A program made the translations under genes and the position numbers. 64,000 nucleotides of DNA from Chryseolinea lacunae (GTDB taxonomy: Bacteria > Bacteroidota > Bacteroidia > Cytophagales > Cyclobacteriaceae), in contig NZ_JAERRB010000006.1 in NCBI RefSeq assembly GCF_016735595.1, forward strand, positions 62,001-126,000. The letters run 5' to 3'. Shown piece after piece: positions 52,277 to 61,016 of the stretch (positions are counted from its first letter, which is position 1; each line of letters opens with the position of its first letter). The notes below the pieces were generated by a model. It did not search any database. It worked only from the letters and a program-made list of their open reading frames with translations, and was not told the DNA's origin.

Positions 52277-54124
52277 CTACACTACGGGAATGTGCACTTC
52301 CACCACCGTGCCTTCGCCCGGCAGGGAATGAATTTCTGCGCTGCCGTCCAGCAACTTTGCACGTTCCTGGATGTTGCGCAGGCCCTGCCCGGCATTGTGT
52401 TGCACCGCGGCAGTGTCAAAGCCACGGCCGTTATCTTCCAGCAACAAATATAGTTCATCTTCCTTGTCCAGCAGGTGAAGATTCACATGGGTGGCCGCCG
52501 CATGCTTCACGATGTTGTTAAGGCCCTCCTGCGCAATGCGAAACACGGCCGTGCTCACTTCGAAATTCAAGGTATGATCATACTCCTTAATATACCGAAA
52601 ATCGATGGTGAAGGCGGCATACTTTTTAACCGTATCGCACAAACCCTTCAGGGCGGCTTCCAGACCAAAGTCCACGAGGGCCTGCGGCATCACGTTGTAG
52701 GAGATGCGTTTCACTTCGGCAATGGTGGCGTTGATGTGTCCTTTCACTTCATCTTTCCATTCGGCGTTGCCTTCCAGCGCTTCCACGCGCATGCGGATGG
52801 CGGTGAGCAGCTGCCCCACACCGTCGTGAAGGTCTTTGATGATGCGGCGGCGTTCGTTCTCCTGTCCTTCCATGAGTGCTGCGGCCCGCTCGCGCGCCAC
52901 GCGCAGTTCGCGTTCGTTAAAGCTGTGCAGTTCGTCGCGCATGCGCAGCAAGGCCATGCCCAAGGTGTCGTGTTCGCTCAGCGTGGTGAACGTGGTGTTG
53001 AAATTGCCGCCCCCGATTTCCTTGGCAAAGGCAGTGGTGCGCTCCAGCCCTTCCGTTAGCTGGTCGATGGCATGCGCCATTTGGCCCACCTCGTCTGACG
53101 ATGTGATCTGATGATGACGCGGCGGCATCATGCCTTTCGACAAGGTTACGATGATTTCGCGTAATTGAAGAATGGGGCGCGCAATGGCATTGGACACAAA
53201 GTAGGTAACCACCACAATGAACAGCAGAATGAACAGCGTGATGCCAATGAGGTAGTTTCGCAGGCTGTTGATCGGGGCCATGGCTTCGCTCAGGTCAATT
53301 TCCGAAATGATGGCCCAGTGCAGATCGGCAATGTCTACCAGCCTGTAGACGCTCAACGCGCGCTCGCCGCGATAGTCGGTCACGATGCCACGGCCGGGCT
53401 CTTGTTGAAAAGAATTCAGGGCCGCGTCTGTTCTCACCACGATGGCGCCGGGAGGTTTGTCGGGCAAAAAGCGCGATAGCGATCGCATCTTATAGTCGTC
53501 GCCCACAATATAAGACTCTCCGGTGCTGCCCATGCCGGTGGTTTCGCGCAGAATGTTCTGGACCTTCTCAAAATTTTCCTGCACCAGCACCATGCCCACA
53601 CGTTGTCCTTCTTTGACAATAGGCACATAATAGAAGAGCAGCGTCTGTTTGTCATCGGAAGCGGCCGACGCATCAACAATCCACAAGCGGTCGGCCTCTG
53701 CCGTCACGGCTGCGTCGATGCGTTGCATGAGGCCTTCGGGATACTGCGCACTGTCGGTGCTGAAAAGCTGGTGATGGTGCGCGTCGAACAGGTGCATGTT
53801 CTTGAAGTTGTAGAGCTTGCAGATCTTGTAGAGGTCCGACAGGTCGTGATCGTTGGTGGCCGCCTGGTGCTGGGTTAGTTTGGTGTGTATGTGCAGGAAT
53901 TTGTCTTCCACCGACAGCGCTTGCAAATTTTGTTGTGAACGAAAGAAATACGTTTCCACCAGTTCCTTCTTCAGCATGTTGATGGACGACAGCTGGTCGA
54001 GCGACCGCTGAAACAACACTTCGCCCACCAGCACATAGACGATGAACGAAAATGTGACGATGGCCACCAAGCCAATGGTGGTGTGCGAAAAGAAAAGCTT
54101 CTTGAAGATGTTCAGGTTTCTCAT
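52277..54124 (-). CDS. NarX-like sensor histidine kinase with Cache domain
   Basis: 615 aa: membrane helix at about 15-37, large periplasmic double-Cache sensor (about 40-280), second membrane helix (about 285-307), HAMP (about 308-360), a coiled segment, then HisKA_3 with His in RIIKDLHDGVGQLL (about residue 425) and an HATPase domain (FRIAQEGLNNIVKHA, LLLEDNGRGFD, GLRNIQERAKLL). Cache domains usually bind small organic ligands directly. Pairs with the NarL-type regulator downstream. Confidence 0.93.
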   Translation of the reverse strand: MRNLNIFKKLFFSHTTIGLVAIVTFSFIVYVLVGEVLFQRSLDQLSSINMLKKELVETYFFRSQQNLQALSVEDKFLHIHTKLTQHQAATNDHDLSDLYKICKLYNFKNMHLFDAHHHQLFSTDSAQYPEGLMQRIDAAVTAEADRLWIVDASAASDDKQTLLFYYVPIVKEGQRVGMVLVQENFEKVQNILRETTGMGSTGESYIVGDDYKMRSLSRFLPDKPPGAIVVRTDAALNSFQQEPGRGIVTDYRGERALSVYRLVDIADLHWAIISEIDLSEAMAPINSLRNYLIGITLFILLFIVVVTYFVSNAIARPILQLREIIVTLSKGMMPPRHHQITSSDEVGQMAHAIDQLTEGLERTTAFAKEIGGGNFNTTFTTLSEHDTLGMALLRMRDELHSFNERELRVARERAAALMEGQENERRRIIKDLHDGVGQLLTAIRMRVEALEGNAEWKDEVKGHINATIAEVKRISYNVMPQALVDFGLEAALKGLCDTVKKYAAFTIDFRYIKEYDHTLNFEVSTAVFRIAQEGLNNIVKHAAATHVNLHLLDKEDELYLLLEDNGRGFDTAAVQHNAGQGLRNIQERAKLLDGSAEIHSLPGEGTVVEVHIPVV

Positions 54125-54204
54125 CGGTGCGATGGGCTGTGATCAGAAGCAAGGTAGAATGTTTCTTCGACATGACCGTTGAAAAATGGTACCGGCGGCA
54201 GGGC

Positions 54205-54241
54205 AAAAAAAAATGTAGCGATGAATTTCACCGCTACATTT
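54205..54241 (-). terminator. Terminator of the WG-repeat gene
   Basis: On the minus strand a perfect 10-bp stem (AAATGTAGCG / CGCTACATTT, arms 54232-54241 and 54211-54220) with an 11-nt loop followed by six more T. It is 24 bp after the WG-repeat stop and separates it from the kinase operon. Confidence 0.9.
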
Positions 54242-54264
54242 CGTTGACCGGGGTCGGCACGTTG

Positions 54265-55314
54265 TTACTTCACCAACTCCATGTCTTTGATGCCGTCGAA
54301 GGTGGGTTGAATGACCCACTTGCCGTGTGTGTCGATGAGGCCCCATTTTTCGCCTTGCTTGGCGGCGGCATAGCCGTTCACAAAATCGCGCGAACCATCG
54401 AACTGTGGTGTGATGGCCCATTCACCTTTGGTGTTGAAGAATCCTACCTTGCCATCTTTGCGGCCTTGTGCCAGTCCATTCGAAAAGTCGCCATAGAGGT
54501 CGGTGTCTTTCACGTTCAGCACTTCGCCAGTCTTGCTCACATACGACCACACACCGGCGGTTTTCACACGCGCCAATCCGGTTTCGGGATCGATGTTATG
54601 ACCGGCGTCGAATTGTGGTTTCACTACCCACTCGCCTTTGGTGTTGATGTAGCCCACTTTTTTGTCTGCGGTTTTTGCCCAGGCCAGACCACCTTTGAAG
54701 TAGCCCACACTTTCGAACTGGGCGGGGATGGCGATCTTGCCTTGTGTGTTGATGTAGCCAAATTTTTTATCGGCCGCTCTGAAGGGTGCCAGCTTTTCAG
54801 AAAAATCACGCACATCCACCACACCGCTTTCCACGGCCGTCTCGGTGCCTTTCTCATCGATGATCACAAATTTTTCGCCGATCTGCACCGGTGCATGACC
54901 GCCGTTGAAGCTGGTCACGTGATCGTATTTTGCCGGGATGGCCACCTTGCCGCTCTTGTTCAGATAGCCCCACTTCTCGCCATCTTTCACGGGCACCATG
55001 CCATCGTCGAAGCCTTTGAGGTCGATGCCGAGGCCATCGATGAGCTTGAATTTCTTAAGTTCAGTGTCCAGCTTTTCGCCTTTGAGGTTGATGAAATAAT
55101 ATTGACGGTTTTCCTTGTCGTAGATCACCGCGAGGCCATCGTCCGAAAACTCATAACATTTTTCGAACTGGGCGGGAATGATGAGGTCGCCTTTGAGGTT
55201 GGCATATCCCCATTTCTTTTCACCGGCAGGTTTCACTTGTGTGACCAGGGTTTGCGAAAACGCCATGGACGACGCAGCAACCAGCACAACACTAAAGATG
55301 ATTTTGATTTTCAT
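54265..55314 (-). CDS. Exported WG-repeat protein
   Basis: 349 aa. Signal peptide (cleaved about MAFS-QT), then about seven WG-type beta repeats of some 40-50 residues with consensus K-W/F/V-G-Y-x-N-x-x-G-K/E-x-x-I-P-A-Q-F, for example KWGYANLKGDLIIPAQFE, KFGYINTQGKIAIPAQFE and KWGLIDTHGKWVIQPTFD. One central copy (VWSYVSKTGEVL) has lost the Gly. Probably a periplasmic or surface binding protein. The ATG at 55314 is preferred over 55323. Confidence 0.9.
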   Translation of the reverse strand: MKIKIIFSVVLVAASSMAFSQTLVTQVKPAGEKKWGYANLKGDLIIPAQFEKCYEFSDDGLAVIYDKENRQYYFINLKGEKLDTELKKFKLIDGLGIDLKGFDDGMVPVKDGEKWGYLNKSGKVAIPAKYDHVTSFNGGHAPVQIGEKFVIIDEKGTETAVESGVVDVRDFSEKLAPFRAADKKFGYINTQGKIAIPAQFESVGYFKGGLAWAKTADKKVGYINTKGEWVVKPQFDAGHNIDPETGLARVKTAGVWSYVSKTGEVLNVKDTDLYGDFSNGLAQGRKDGKVGFFNTKGEWAITPQFDGSRDFVNGYAAAKQGEKWGLIDTHGKWVIQPTFDGIKDMELVK

Positions 55315-55625
55315 AGAGGTCATTTTTTTGAATACAGTTACGATTTTATGTGAATAAGGTTATCGCGAGGTTTACGAAAATCCAGAAGATCCGGATGAAG
55401 AACCGTCAAAAAAACTTTGCAGTCTCAACACACCGCCATCCCTGACAAAATGGAAGACGCGCGTGTGAAAGAAGAACGTTCGAATATACAAAATAGGCTG
55501 ACTACGATAGGTGTTGCGCCTTCGAAAATGATTCACAAACATTCCATCTCTCGATAAAATTACCATCACGTTTCCGATAAATCAAAACCAACACCTATCT
55601 TGGGGCCAGTCTCAACCTCCGCGAT
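55315..55625. other. Divergent spacer
   Basis: 311 bp between the WG-repeat gene and a divergent lipoprotein gene. No perfect TAnnTTTG was found; TATCTTGG at 55596-55603 is a one-mismatch candidate for the plus-strand gene. No open frame of interest. Confidence 0.4.
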
Positions 55626-56444
55626 ATGCCCCATTGTTTCAACGCCAAGCCCTCTCTGGCCATCACGTTCCTCCTGCTCATCCTTATCCAGGCCTGTTCT
55701 TCCAAAAAGAACGAAGTCAAAGAAGAACAACTCCGTCTTCCCCAAACCAGCGCCGATTCCATCGCGGCCGATACCATTCAGGGAAATACACTGCGGGGCA
55801 ACCTGGCCCTCAGCCAAATTGCCACAATCCCTACCAGCGTCATTCTCACGGGGCTTGACCAACACCGGCTTGTCACTATATATAAGGACAGACTCCCGGC
55901 TAATGCTTCGAAACGGTCGGACTATGATTATATGTATGGTTCCAAAACATACTACGACGACGACGGCAACAGCGAGCGCGAAGAACACTACATGCCGGGG
56001 CTTGATCTGCTTTATGGCTACAACCTGGTAAATGTTGCGCACTATGACCTGAAGACCGAACAACTCAACTATTTGTTCTCGCAGCCCGTGCTGGTGAAGT
56101 CGCTCTATTATCCTTCCTTCATCCAGGACTCGCTCTATGAAAAACCCATCACGCGAAACTACTACCTGGTTTCGGTCTACGACACCGACACCAACCTCGA
56201 CACCCTCATTAACCGGAAAGATCTTCGCCGCTTCTTCTACTTCAATGCGGCAGCCACCGAAAAGGTTGCACTGCTGCCCGCCGACTACTCGGCCGTGCGG
56301 TCGCAATACGATCCTAAAAACGATGTGATGTATATTTTTGCAAAACACGATGCCGACCACGACGGCACCACAAAACGAACGGAACCACTTCACATATTCT
56401 GGGTTGACTTAAAAAGGCCACAGGTTGCCAAACGCCTGTATTGA
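55626..56444 (+). CDS. Hypothetical lipoprotein
   Basis: 272 aa. Signal peptide with lipobox LIQAC (Cys24), then a soluble domain with many Tyr/Asp (RSDYDYMYGSKTYYDDDGN), an Asp-rich patch near the end (AKHDADHDGTTKR) that could bind Ca2+ like a short EF-type loop, and no recognised family. A long open frame on the opposite strand is a shadow; the lipobox and composition favour this strand. Function unknown. Confidence 0.75.
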   Translation: MPHCFNAKPSLAITFLLLILIQACSSKKNEVKEEQLRLPQTSADSIAADTIQGNTLRGNLALSQIATIPTSVILTGLDQHRLVTIYKDRLPANASKRSDYDYMYGSKTYYDDDGNSEREEHYMPGLDLLYGYNLVNVAHYDLKTEQLNYLFSQPVLVKSLYYPSFIQDSLYEKPITRNYYLVSVYDTDTNLDTLINRKDLRRFFYFNAAATEKVALLPADYSAVRSQYDPKNDVMYIFAKHDADHDGTTKRTEPLHIFWVDLKRPQVAKRLY

Positions 56445-56586
56445 GGTTCGCTCAACATAAGTTTATTTCGGGTTTGCCCGGTATCAAAAACTAATTTTCT
56501 CCAATACAACATTGCCGAGAACGTCTCGCCGTGGCCTGATCGCTTCGGCCATTCAACACCGCTAATAAAAATTCAGAAAAAATCAG

Positions 56587-56605
56587 ACTGCAATTCAGTT
56601 GCAGT
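56587..56605. promoter_or_regulatory. Inverted repeat ACTGCAA-N5-TTGCAGT upstream of LytTR gene
   Basis: Perfect 7-bp dyad with a 5-bp spacer, 40 bp before the ATG at 56646. Candidate operator, possibly autoregulatory; not a known LytTR direct-repeat site. Confidence 0.35.
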
Positions 56606-56645
56606 GTGGTGAATTAGTATTGCTAACATTCCAAACGCAAAAGTT

Positions 56646-57377
56646 ATGTTAACAGCACTTCGCATTCTGGTCATTCATTCTTGGCCAGAAATCCATTGGG
56701 ACATTGAAAACATTTTTAGAAGATATCCGGAGCTGACGTTTGTCGGCACCTGCAACACGTTGGCCGAAAGCAAAGTGGTGATCCATGCCACTCAGCCCGA
56801 CGTGATTGTGTTGGCCCTCGACACCGAGGAGGACAATCGGGCGTTTGCGTATGTGCTGGAGTCACCCCGTCTGCAATTTGTCTTTCTTTCCGAAATCGAA
56901 AACGAGGGCGAGGGCGAAGAAGAGCCTTCACAAAACGAAGAGCAACCACCCCAAACCAAAGACGATTTTTTAAACGCGCTGGCGTTCACCATGGAAGATA
57001 ATTTTCTTGACGACAACCTCGAAGAGGCCAGGGTATTCAAAAAAAATGTGATCATGAATCAGAACCGCATCGCCTTGCGCACAGCGGGTTTTGTGCAACT
57101 GATTGCCTTCGACGAAGTGCTCTACTTAGCCAGCGACAGCGGCTACACTACCTTCCATCTTACCGACGGCAAAAAACTGGTGAGCTCAAAGCCGTTGAAG
57201 GATTTTGACGATACGTTGCCCTTGTCTCACTTCGTGCGCACTCATCAATCGTATGTGGTGAACCATCACTATATCGATAAAATATTTAAGGAAAATTATA
57301 TCCTCTTGAAAAACGGCATGGAAATTCCTGTGGCGGTTCGAAAAAAAACCGAGATCACCCGGCTTCTCGCCAAGTGA
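56646..57377 (+). CDS. LytTR transcription factor with degenerate receiver domain
   Basis: 243 aa. Residues 5-85 fold like a receiver (RILVIHSWPEIHWDIENIF, QPDVIVLALDTEED, FVFLSE) but the acidic pocket (normally DDEP) is HSWPE and the phosphoacceptor position is Ala, so phosphorylation is not expected. An acidic, Glu/Gln-rich linker (about 85-105) leads to a LytTR DNA-binding domain (LRTAGFVQLIAFDEVLYLAS, FVRTHQSYVVNHHYIDKIF, IPVAVRKK). No kinase gene is adjacent. It probably regulates transcription by another input. Confidence 0.85.
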   Translation: MLTALRILVIHSWPEIHWDIENIFRRYPELTFVGTCNTLAESKVVIHATQPDVIVLALDTEEDNRAFAYVLESPRLQFVFLSEIENEGEGEEEPSQNEEQPPQTKDDFLNALAFTMEDNFLDDNLEEARVFKKNVIMNQNRIALRTAGFVQLIAFDEVLYLASDSGYTTFHLTDGKKLVSSKPLKDFDDTLPLSHFVRTHQSYVVNHHYIDKIFKENYILLKNGMEIPVAVRKKTEITRLLAK

Positions 57378-57594
57378 GCGTTTCCGAAACATGGCCCGCG
57401 GCAACTCCCGCCCTAAGCCATACATTTTGAAAAGTTTTTTTCACTTCTGACCCAAGCCTTTTTATTTTCCATCAAATCAATCTATCCATTCCAGTTCTCT
57501 TTTTCGCTGGAAAATTTATTTCCTACCTTTCCAGAAGCGACTCAACCCCGGTTGTGTGGCGAACTGGTCTTTCATTTTTTTACCGTTTCAAAAC

Positions 57595-60500
57595 ATGCGC
57601 ATTCATTCAGGCACGCTATACCTCGCCGCTACCGACCTTTCAAACTACCTGGGCTGCATGCACCTTTCGCAGCTTGACCTGGCTGTGGCCAAAAAGGAAA
57701 TGGAAAAGCCCGACTGGTTTGACCCCGCCCTGGCCATTTTGGCACAACGCGGCGAACAACACGAGCTGGCCTATGTGGAACATCTGAAGCAAAAAGGATT
57801 GCAGGTGGTGAACCTCAAAAACAAACCCGTGGCTGACACACTCGATGCTATGGCGCGCGGCGAAGACGTGATCGTGCAAGCTACACTCAGCGATGGCCAG
57901 TGGACCGGCAACGCCGACATTCTGATGAAAGTGCCCGGCACCAGCCGCTTTGGAAACTGGCGCTATGAGGTGCAGGACACCAAGCTTTCGCAACACACGC
58001 GCGCCGGAACCATCCTCCAACTGTGCCTCTACACCGACTTGCTGGGCCGACTGCAGGAGAGCACACCGTGGCAAATGTATGTTGTGAAACCGGGCAACAA
58101 TTTTGAGCCGGAAAAATTTCTCTACACCGACTTTCGCGCCTACTATACGTTGATCCGCAAAAGCTTTGAACACTTCATGAGCAATCCGGCGCGGACCATC
58201 TATCCCAACCCTGTTGAACATTGCCAGGTGTGTCGCTGGTGGAAACACTGCGATGCGCGACGACATGCCGACGACCATTTGTCGCTGGTGGCCGGCATAC
58301 GCACGGCGCATCGCGAAGAGCTGGAACGCCAACACATTGGCACGCTGGCCCAGTATGCCACCGAACCCGATGCCCTTCGCGAGAAACCCCAGCGCGGCAA
58401 CCGCGACTCGTATGCATCGTTGCACGAGCAGGCCAAGATTCAGTTTGAAAGTCGTATAAAAAACAAACTGGTCTATAAACTCCTTGCACCCGAACCGGGT
58501 CGCGGCTTCTTCCGCCTGCCTGCACCAGACAACGGCGATATTTATTTTGACATTGAAGGCGATCCGTTCTTTGACACCACAGGTCTTGAATATCTGTTGG
58601 GCTTTTCCTATCGCGATGAAAACGGTGCCCTTGTCTATCGTGCGCTGCATGGACACGATGCTGCCGCCGAGAAAAAGATCTTCGAACAATTTATCGACTT
58701 TGTGATGGCGCGCTGGCAACGACACCCCAACGCCTATATCTATCACTATGGTCTTTACGAACCCGGTGCCGTGAAGCGTCTTGCCGGACGGCACAGCACA
58801 CGCACCGATGAAGTGGACAGTCTCTTGCGTGCCGAACGTTTCATAGACCTGCACCTGGTGATCCGCGAAAGCCTGAAAGCCGGAGTGGAACACTATTCTC
58901 TAAAAGATCTGGAACAATTCACGCCCTATGAACGCCAGATACCGCTACCCGAAGCAGGCACAGCACGAAGGGCACTGGAACGTTTTCTGGAACTGCGCGA
59001 AGTGGACACGTTGCCACCGGAAATTTTGCAACGCGTAGAAACCTATAACGAAGACGACTGCCGCGCCACCGCCGCCCTGCACACCTGGGTGGAAGAACGC
59101 CGCACAGAATTGATAAACACCGGCGCCATGCTAACGCGTCCGGAAAACAAAACCGGCGAAGCCAGCGACAACGTGAAAGATCAACAGACGCGCGCGCTGG
59201 CCTTGTTTAAAGGCTTAACGGCAAAGCTACCCGCCGATCGTGAAACATGGACACCGGTGGACAAAGGCAAGTGGCTGCTGGCTCATCTTGTGGACTACTT
59301 CCGCCGCGAAGACAAAAGCGCGTGGTGGGAATATTTTCGCGTGCACGAACTGGGACACGATGCGTTGCTGGAAGAACGAAAAGCCATTACCGGTCTGGAC
59401 TACATCGGGCCGGTGCTGCTCATGAGCGGCAAAGCAAAAATCCCCGTGCATCGCTACAGCTATCCTCCACAGGAAGTGGCCTTCGATGTGGACGATGAGT
59501 TGCACGAAGTGAAAGGTGCAAAAGTCGGCAGTGTTCACGCGATTGACCTCACGGACTACACCATCGACATCAAGAAAACCGGCAAGACCATCGACATCCA
59601 TCCTTACGCCGTGCACGTGCTGGAACGCATCGACCCCAGCACACTCGCGAATTCGCTGATGGACCTTGCCAACGACATCATCGAAGATGGTCTCGACAAC
59701 GAATGGCCTCATCGCGCTGCCAAACATTTGCTGCTCAAGAAAAAGCCACGCTTCCTCACGTCCACAGAAGGTTCGTTGCTGCAACCCGGCGAAGATGCGG
59801 GCGAAGGCGCTTTGCGTTTGGCACGGGCGCTCGACAAAAGTGTGCTGGCCATTCAGGGCCCGCCAGGCACGGGCAAAACACACACCGGCGCGTCCATGAT
59901 TGTGGCGTTGCTGGGCGCTGGAAAAAAAGTCGGCGTCACGGCTGTGGGCCACAAGGTTATCCGAAACCTGTTGGAGAAAGTGATTGCTATGGCCGCCGAA
60001 CAAAACATCGTGTTGCGCTGTGTGCACAAGGTGACGGAGAAAAGTGAAACGCCACTTCCCGGTATCAAAGAAGTGACCAAACCCGAAGAAGCATTGGCCG
60101 CCCTAAACCAAGGCACGCTGGTGGGCGGAACAGCATGGCTGTGGGCCGACAAAAAAGCCATCGGCACGCTAGACTATTTATTTGTTGACGAAGCCGGACA
60201 AATGTCGCTCTCGCAGGTATTAGCCGCCACGCGGGCCACAAACAACCTCATTCTGCTGGGCGACCCACAACAGCTCGAGCAACCACAGCGCGGCGCGCAT
60301 CCCGAAGGCAGCGATGTGGCAGCCCTCACCTATTTACTTGATGGCCACAAGACGATGCCCGACGACCGTGGCATTTTTCTTGGCGTTACCCGAAGGCTTC
60401 ATCCCAACCTTTGCGCGTTCACGTCGGAGCTTTTTTATGAAAGTCGTCTGCAGCCGTTTGCCGGATTGGAGCATCAGCAAATAAAAAGCTCAACACCCTT

Positions 60501-60993
60501 TCACGGTGGAGGATTATTCTTTATGCCCGTGTTGCACAGCGGATGCCAGAACCATTCGCACGAAGAAGTGGAAGCCGTAGCAAACATCGTGCACCAACTC
60601 ACCCAAACAAACGCAACGTGGGTCGACGCAGACGGCGAAGAACATCCGCTCACTGCCGAAGACATTCTCATTGTCGCTCCCTATAACGCACAAGTCGGCG
60701 CCCTGCGCGAAAAACTCAGTGGGCTAAAAATTGGAACGGTCGATAAATTTCAGGGACAACAAGCGCCTGTGGTGATTTATTCCATGACAAGTTCGTCGCC
60801 GGAAGATGCGCCACGAGGCATGAGCTTCTTGTATAATCCAAATCGTTTGAACGTGGCAACGAGTCGGGCGAAGTGCATTTGTATTCTGGTGGCGTCGCCA
60901 AAGTTGATGGAGCCCGATTGTCGCACCGTGGATCAGATGAAATGGGCGAATGCGTTGTGCCGGTATGGGGAGATGGCGACGTGGGTGCGGTGA
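57595..60993 (+). CDS. TM0106-type RecB-like nuclease fused to RNase H-like exonuclease and SF1 helicase
   Basis: 1132-aa nucleic-acid enzyme. Residues about 5-230: PD-(D/E)XK RecB-like domain (GNADILMKV near 104, YEVQDTK, Q in LQLCLYTDLL) with a Cys cluster C-x2-C-x5-C (HCQVCRWWKHC, near 207) that may hold Fe-S or zinc. About 310-500: DEDD/RNase H-like fold (YFDIEGDPFFD near 318, YHYGLYEPGAV, YNEDDCRAT). About 730-1125: DNA2/NAM7-like SF1 helicase with Walker A GPPGTGKTH (near 754), Walker B FVDEAGQMSL, GDPQQLEQP, TRRLHPNLC, TVDKFQGQQAPVV and NVATSRAK. The ATG at 57595 is used; a GTG at 57556 is possible. It stands alone, with no defence genes adjacent. Role in repair or foreign-DNA processing is inferred. 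Confidence 0.92.
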   Translation: MRIHSGTLYLAATDLSNYLGCMHLSQLDLAVAKKEMEKPDWFDPALAILAQRGEQHELAYVEHLKQKGLQVVNLKNKPVADTLDAMARGEDVIVQATLSDGQWTGNADILMKVPGTSRFGNWRYEVQDTKLSQHTRAGTILQLCLYTDLLGRLQESTPWQMYVVKPGNNFEPEKFLYTDFRAYYTLIRKSFEHFMSNPARTIYPNPVEHCQVCRWWKHCDARRHADDHLSLVAGIRTAHREELERQHIGTLAQYATEPDALREKPQRGNRDSYASLHEQAKIQFESRIKNKLVYKLLAPEPGRGFFRLPAPDNGDIYFDIEGDPFFDTTGLEYLLGFSYRDENGALVYRALHGHDAAAEKKIFEQFIDFVMARWQRHPNAYIYHYGLYEPGAVKRLAGRHSTRTDEVDSLLRAERFIDLHLVIRESLKAGVEHYSLKDLEQFTPYERQIPLPEAGTARRALERFLELREVDTLPPEILQRVETYNEDDCRATAALHTWVEERRTELINTGAMLTRPENKTGEASDNVKDQQTRALALFKGLTAKLPADRETWTPVDKGKWLLAHLVDYFRREDKSAWWEYFRVHELGHDALLEERKAITGLDYIGPVLLMSGKAKIPVHRYSYPPQEVAFDVDDELHEVKGAKVGSVHAIDLTDYTIDIKKTGKTIDIHPYAVHVLERIDPSTLANSLMDLANDIIEDGLDNEWPHRAAKHLLLKKKPRFLTSTEGSLLQPGEDAGEGALRLARALDKSVLAIQGPPGTGKTHTGASMIVALLGAGKKVGVTAVGHKVIRNLLEKVIAMAAEQNIVLRCVHKVTEKSETPLPGIKEVTKPEEALAALNQGTLVGGTAWLWADKKAIGTLDYLFVDEAGQMSLSQVLAATRATNNLILLGDPQQLEQPQRGAHPEGSDVAALTYLLDGHKTMPDDRGIFLGVTRRLHPNLCAFTSELFYESRLQPFAGLEHQQIKSSTPFHGGGLFFMPVLHSGCQNHSHEEVEAVANIVHQLTQTNATWVDADGEEHPLTAEDILIVAPYNAQVGALREKLSGLKIGTVDKFQGQQAPVVIYSMTSSSPEDAPRGMSFLYNPNRLNVATSRAKCICILVASPKLMEPDCRTVDQMKWANALCRYGEMATWVR

Positions 60994-61016
60994 GGAAATT
61001 TTTGTTCACCAGCTCC

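Noticed and set aside
55566-56393. Minus-strand open frame of 275 codons
   Set aside because: It is opposite the 272-aa lipoprotein, which has a clear lipobox. The minus frame is rich in Val/Gly/Arg runs typical of an antisense shadow.
57511-57541. Imperfect hairpin TCGC-TGGAAA / TTTCCA-GAA-GCGA before the TM0106-type gene
   Set aside because: Three-base bulge, 14-nt loop and no T run; too weak to call a terminator or operator.
57640-58893. Minus-strand frame of 417 codons
   Set aside because: Antisense to the conserved nuclease and exonuclease domains of the TM0106-type protein.
57595-60993. Idea that the nuclease/helicase fusion marks a defence island
   Set aside because: Neighbours are a LytTR regulator and a TonB receptor; no restriction, toxin, CRISPR or mobile genes are present.
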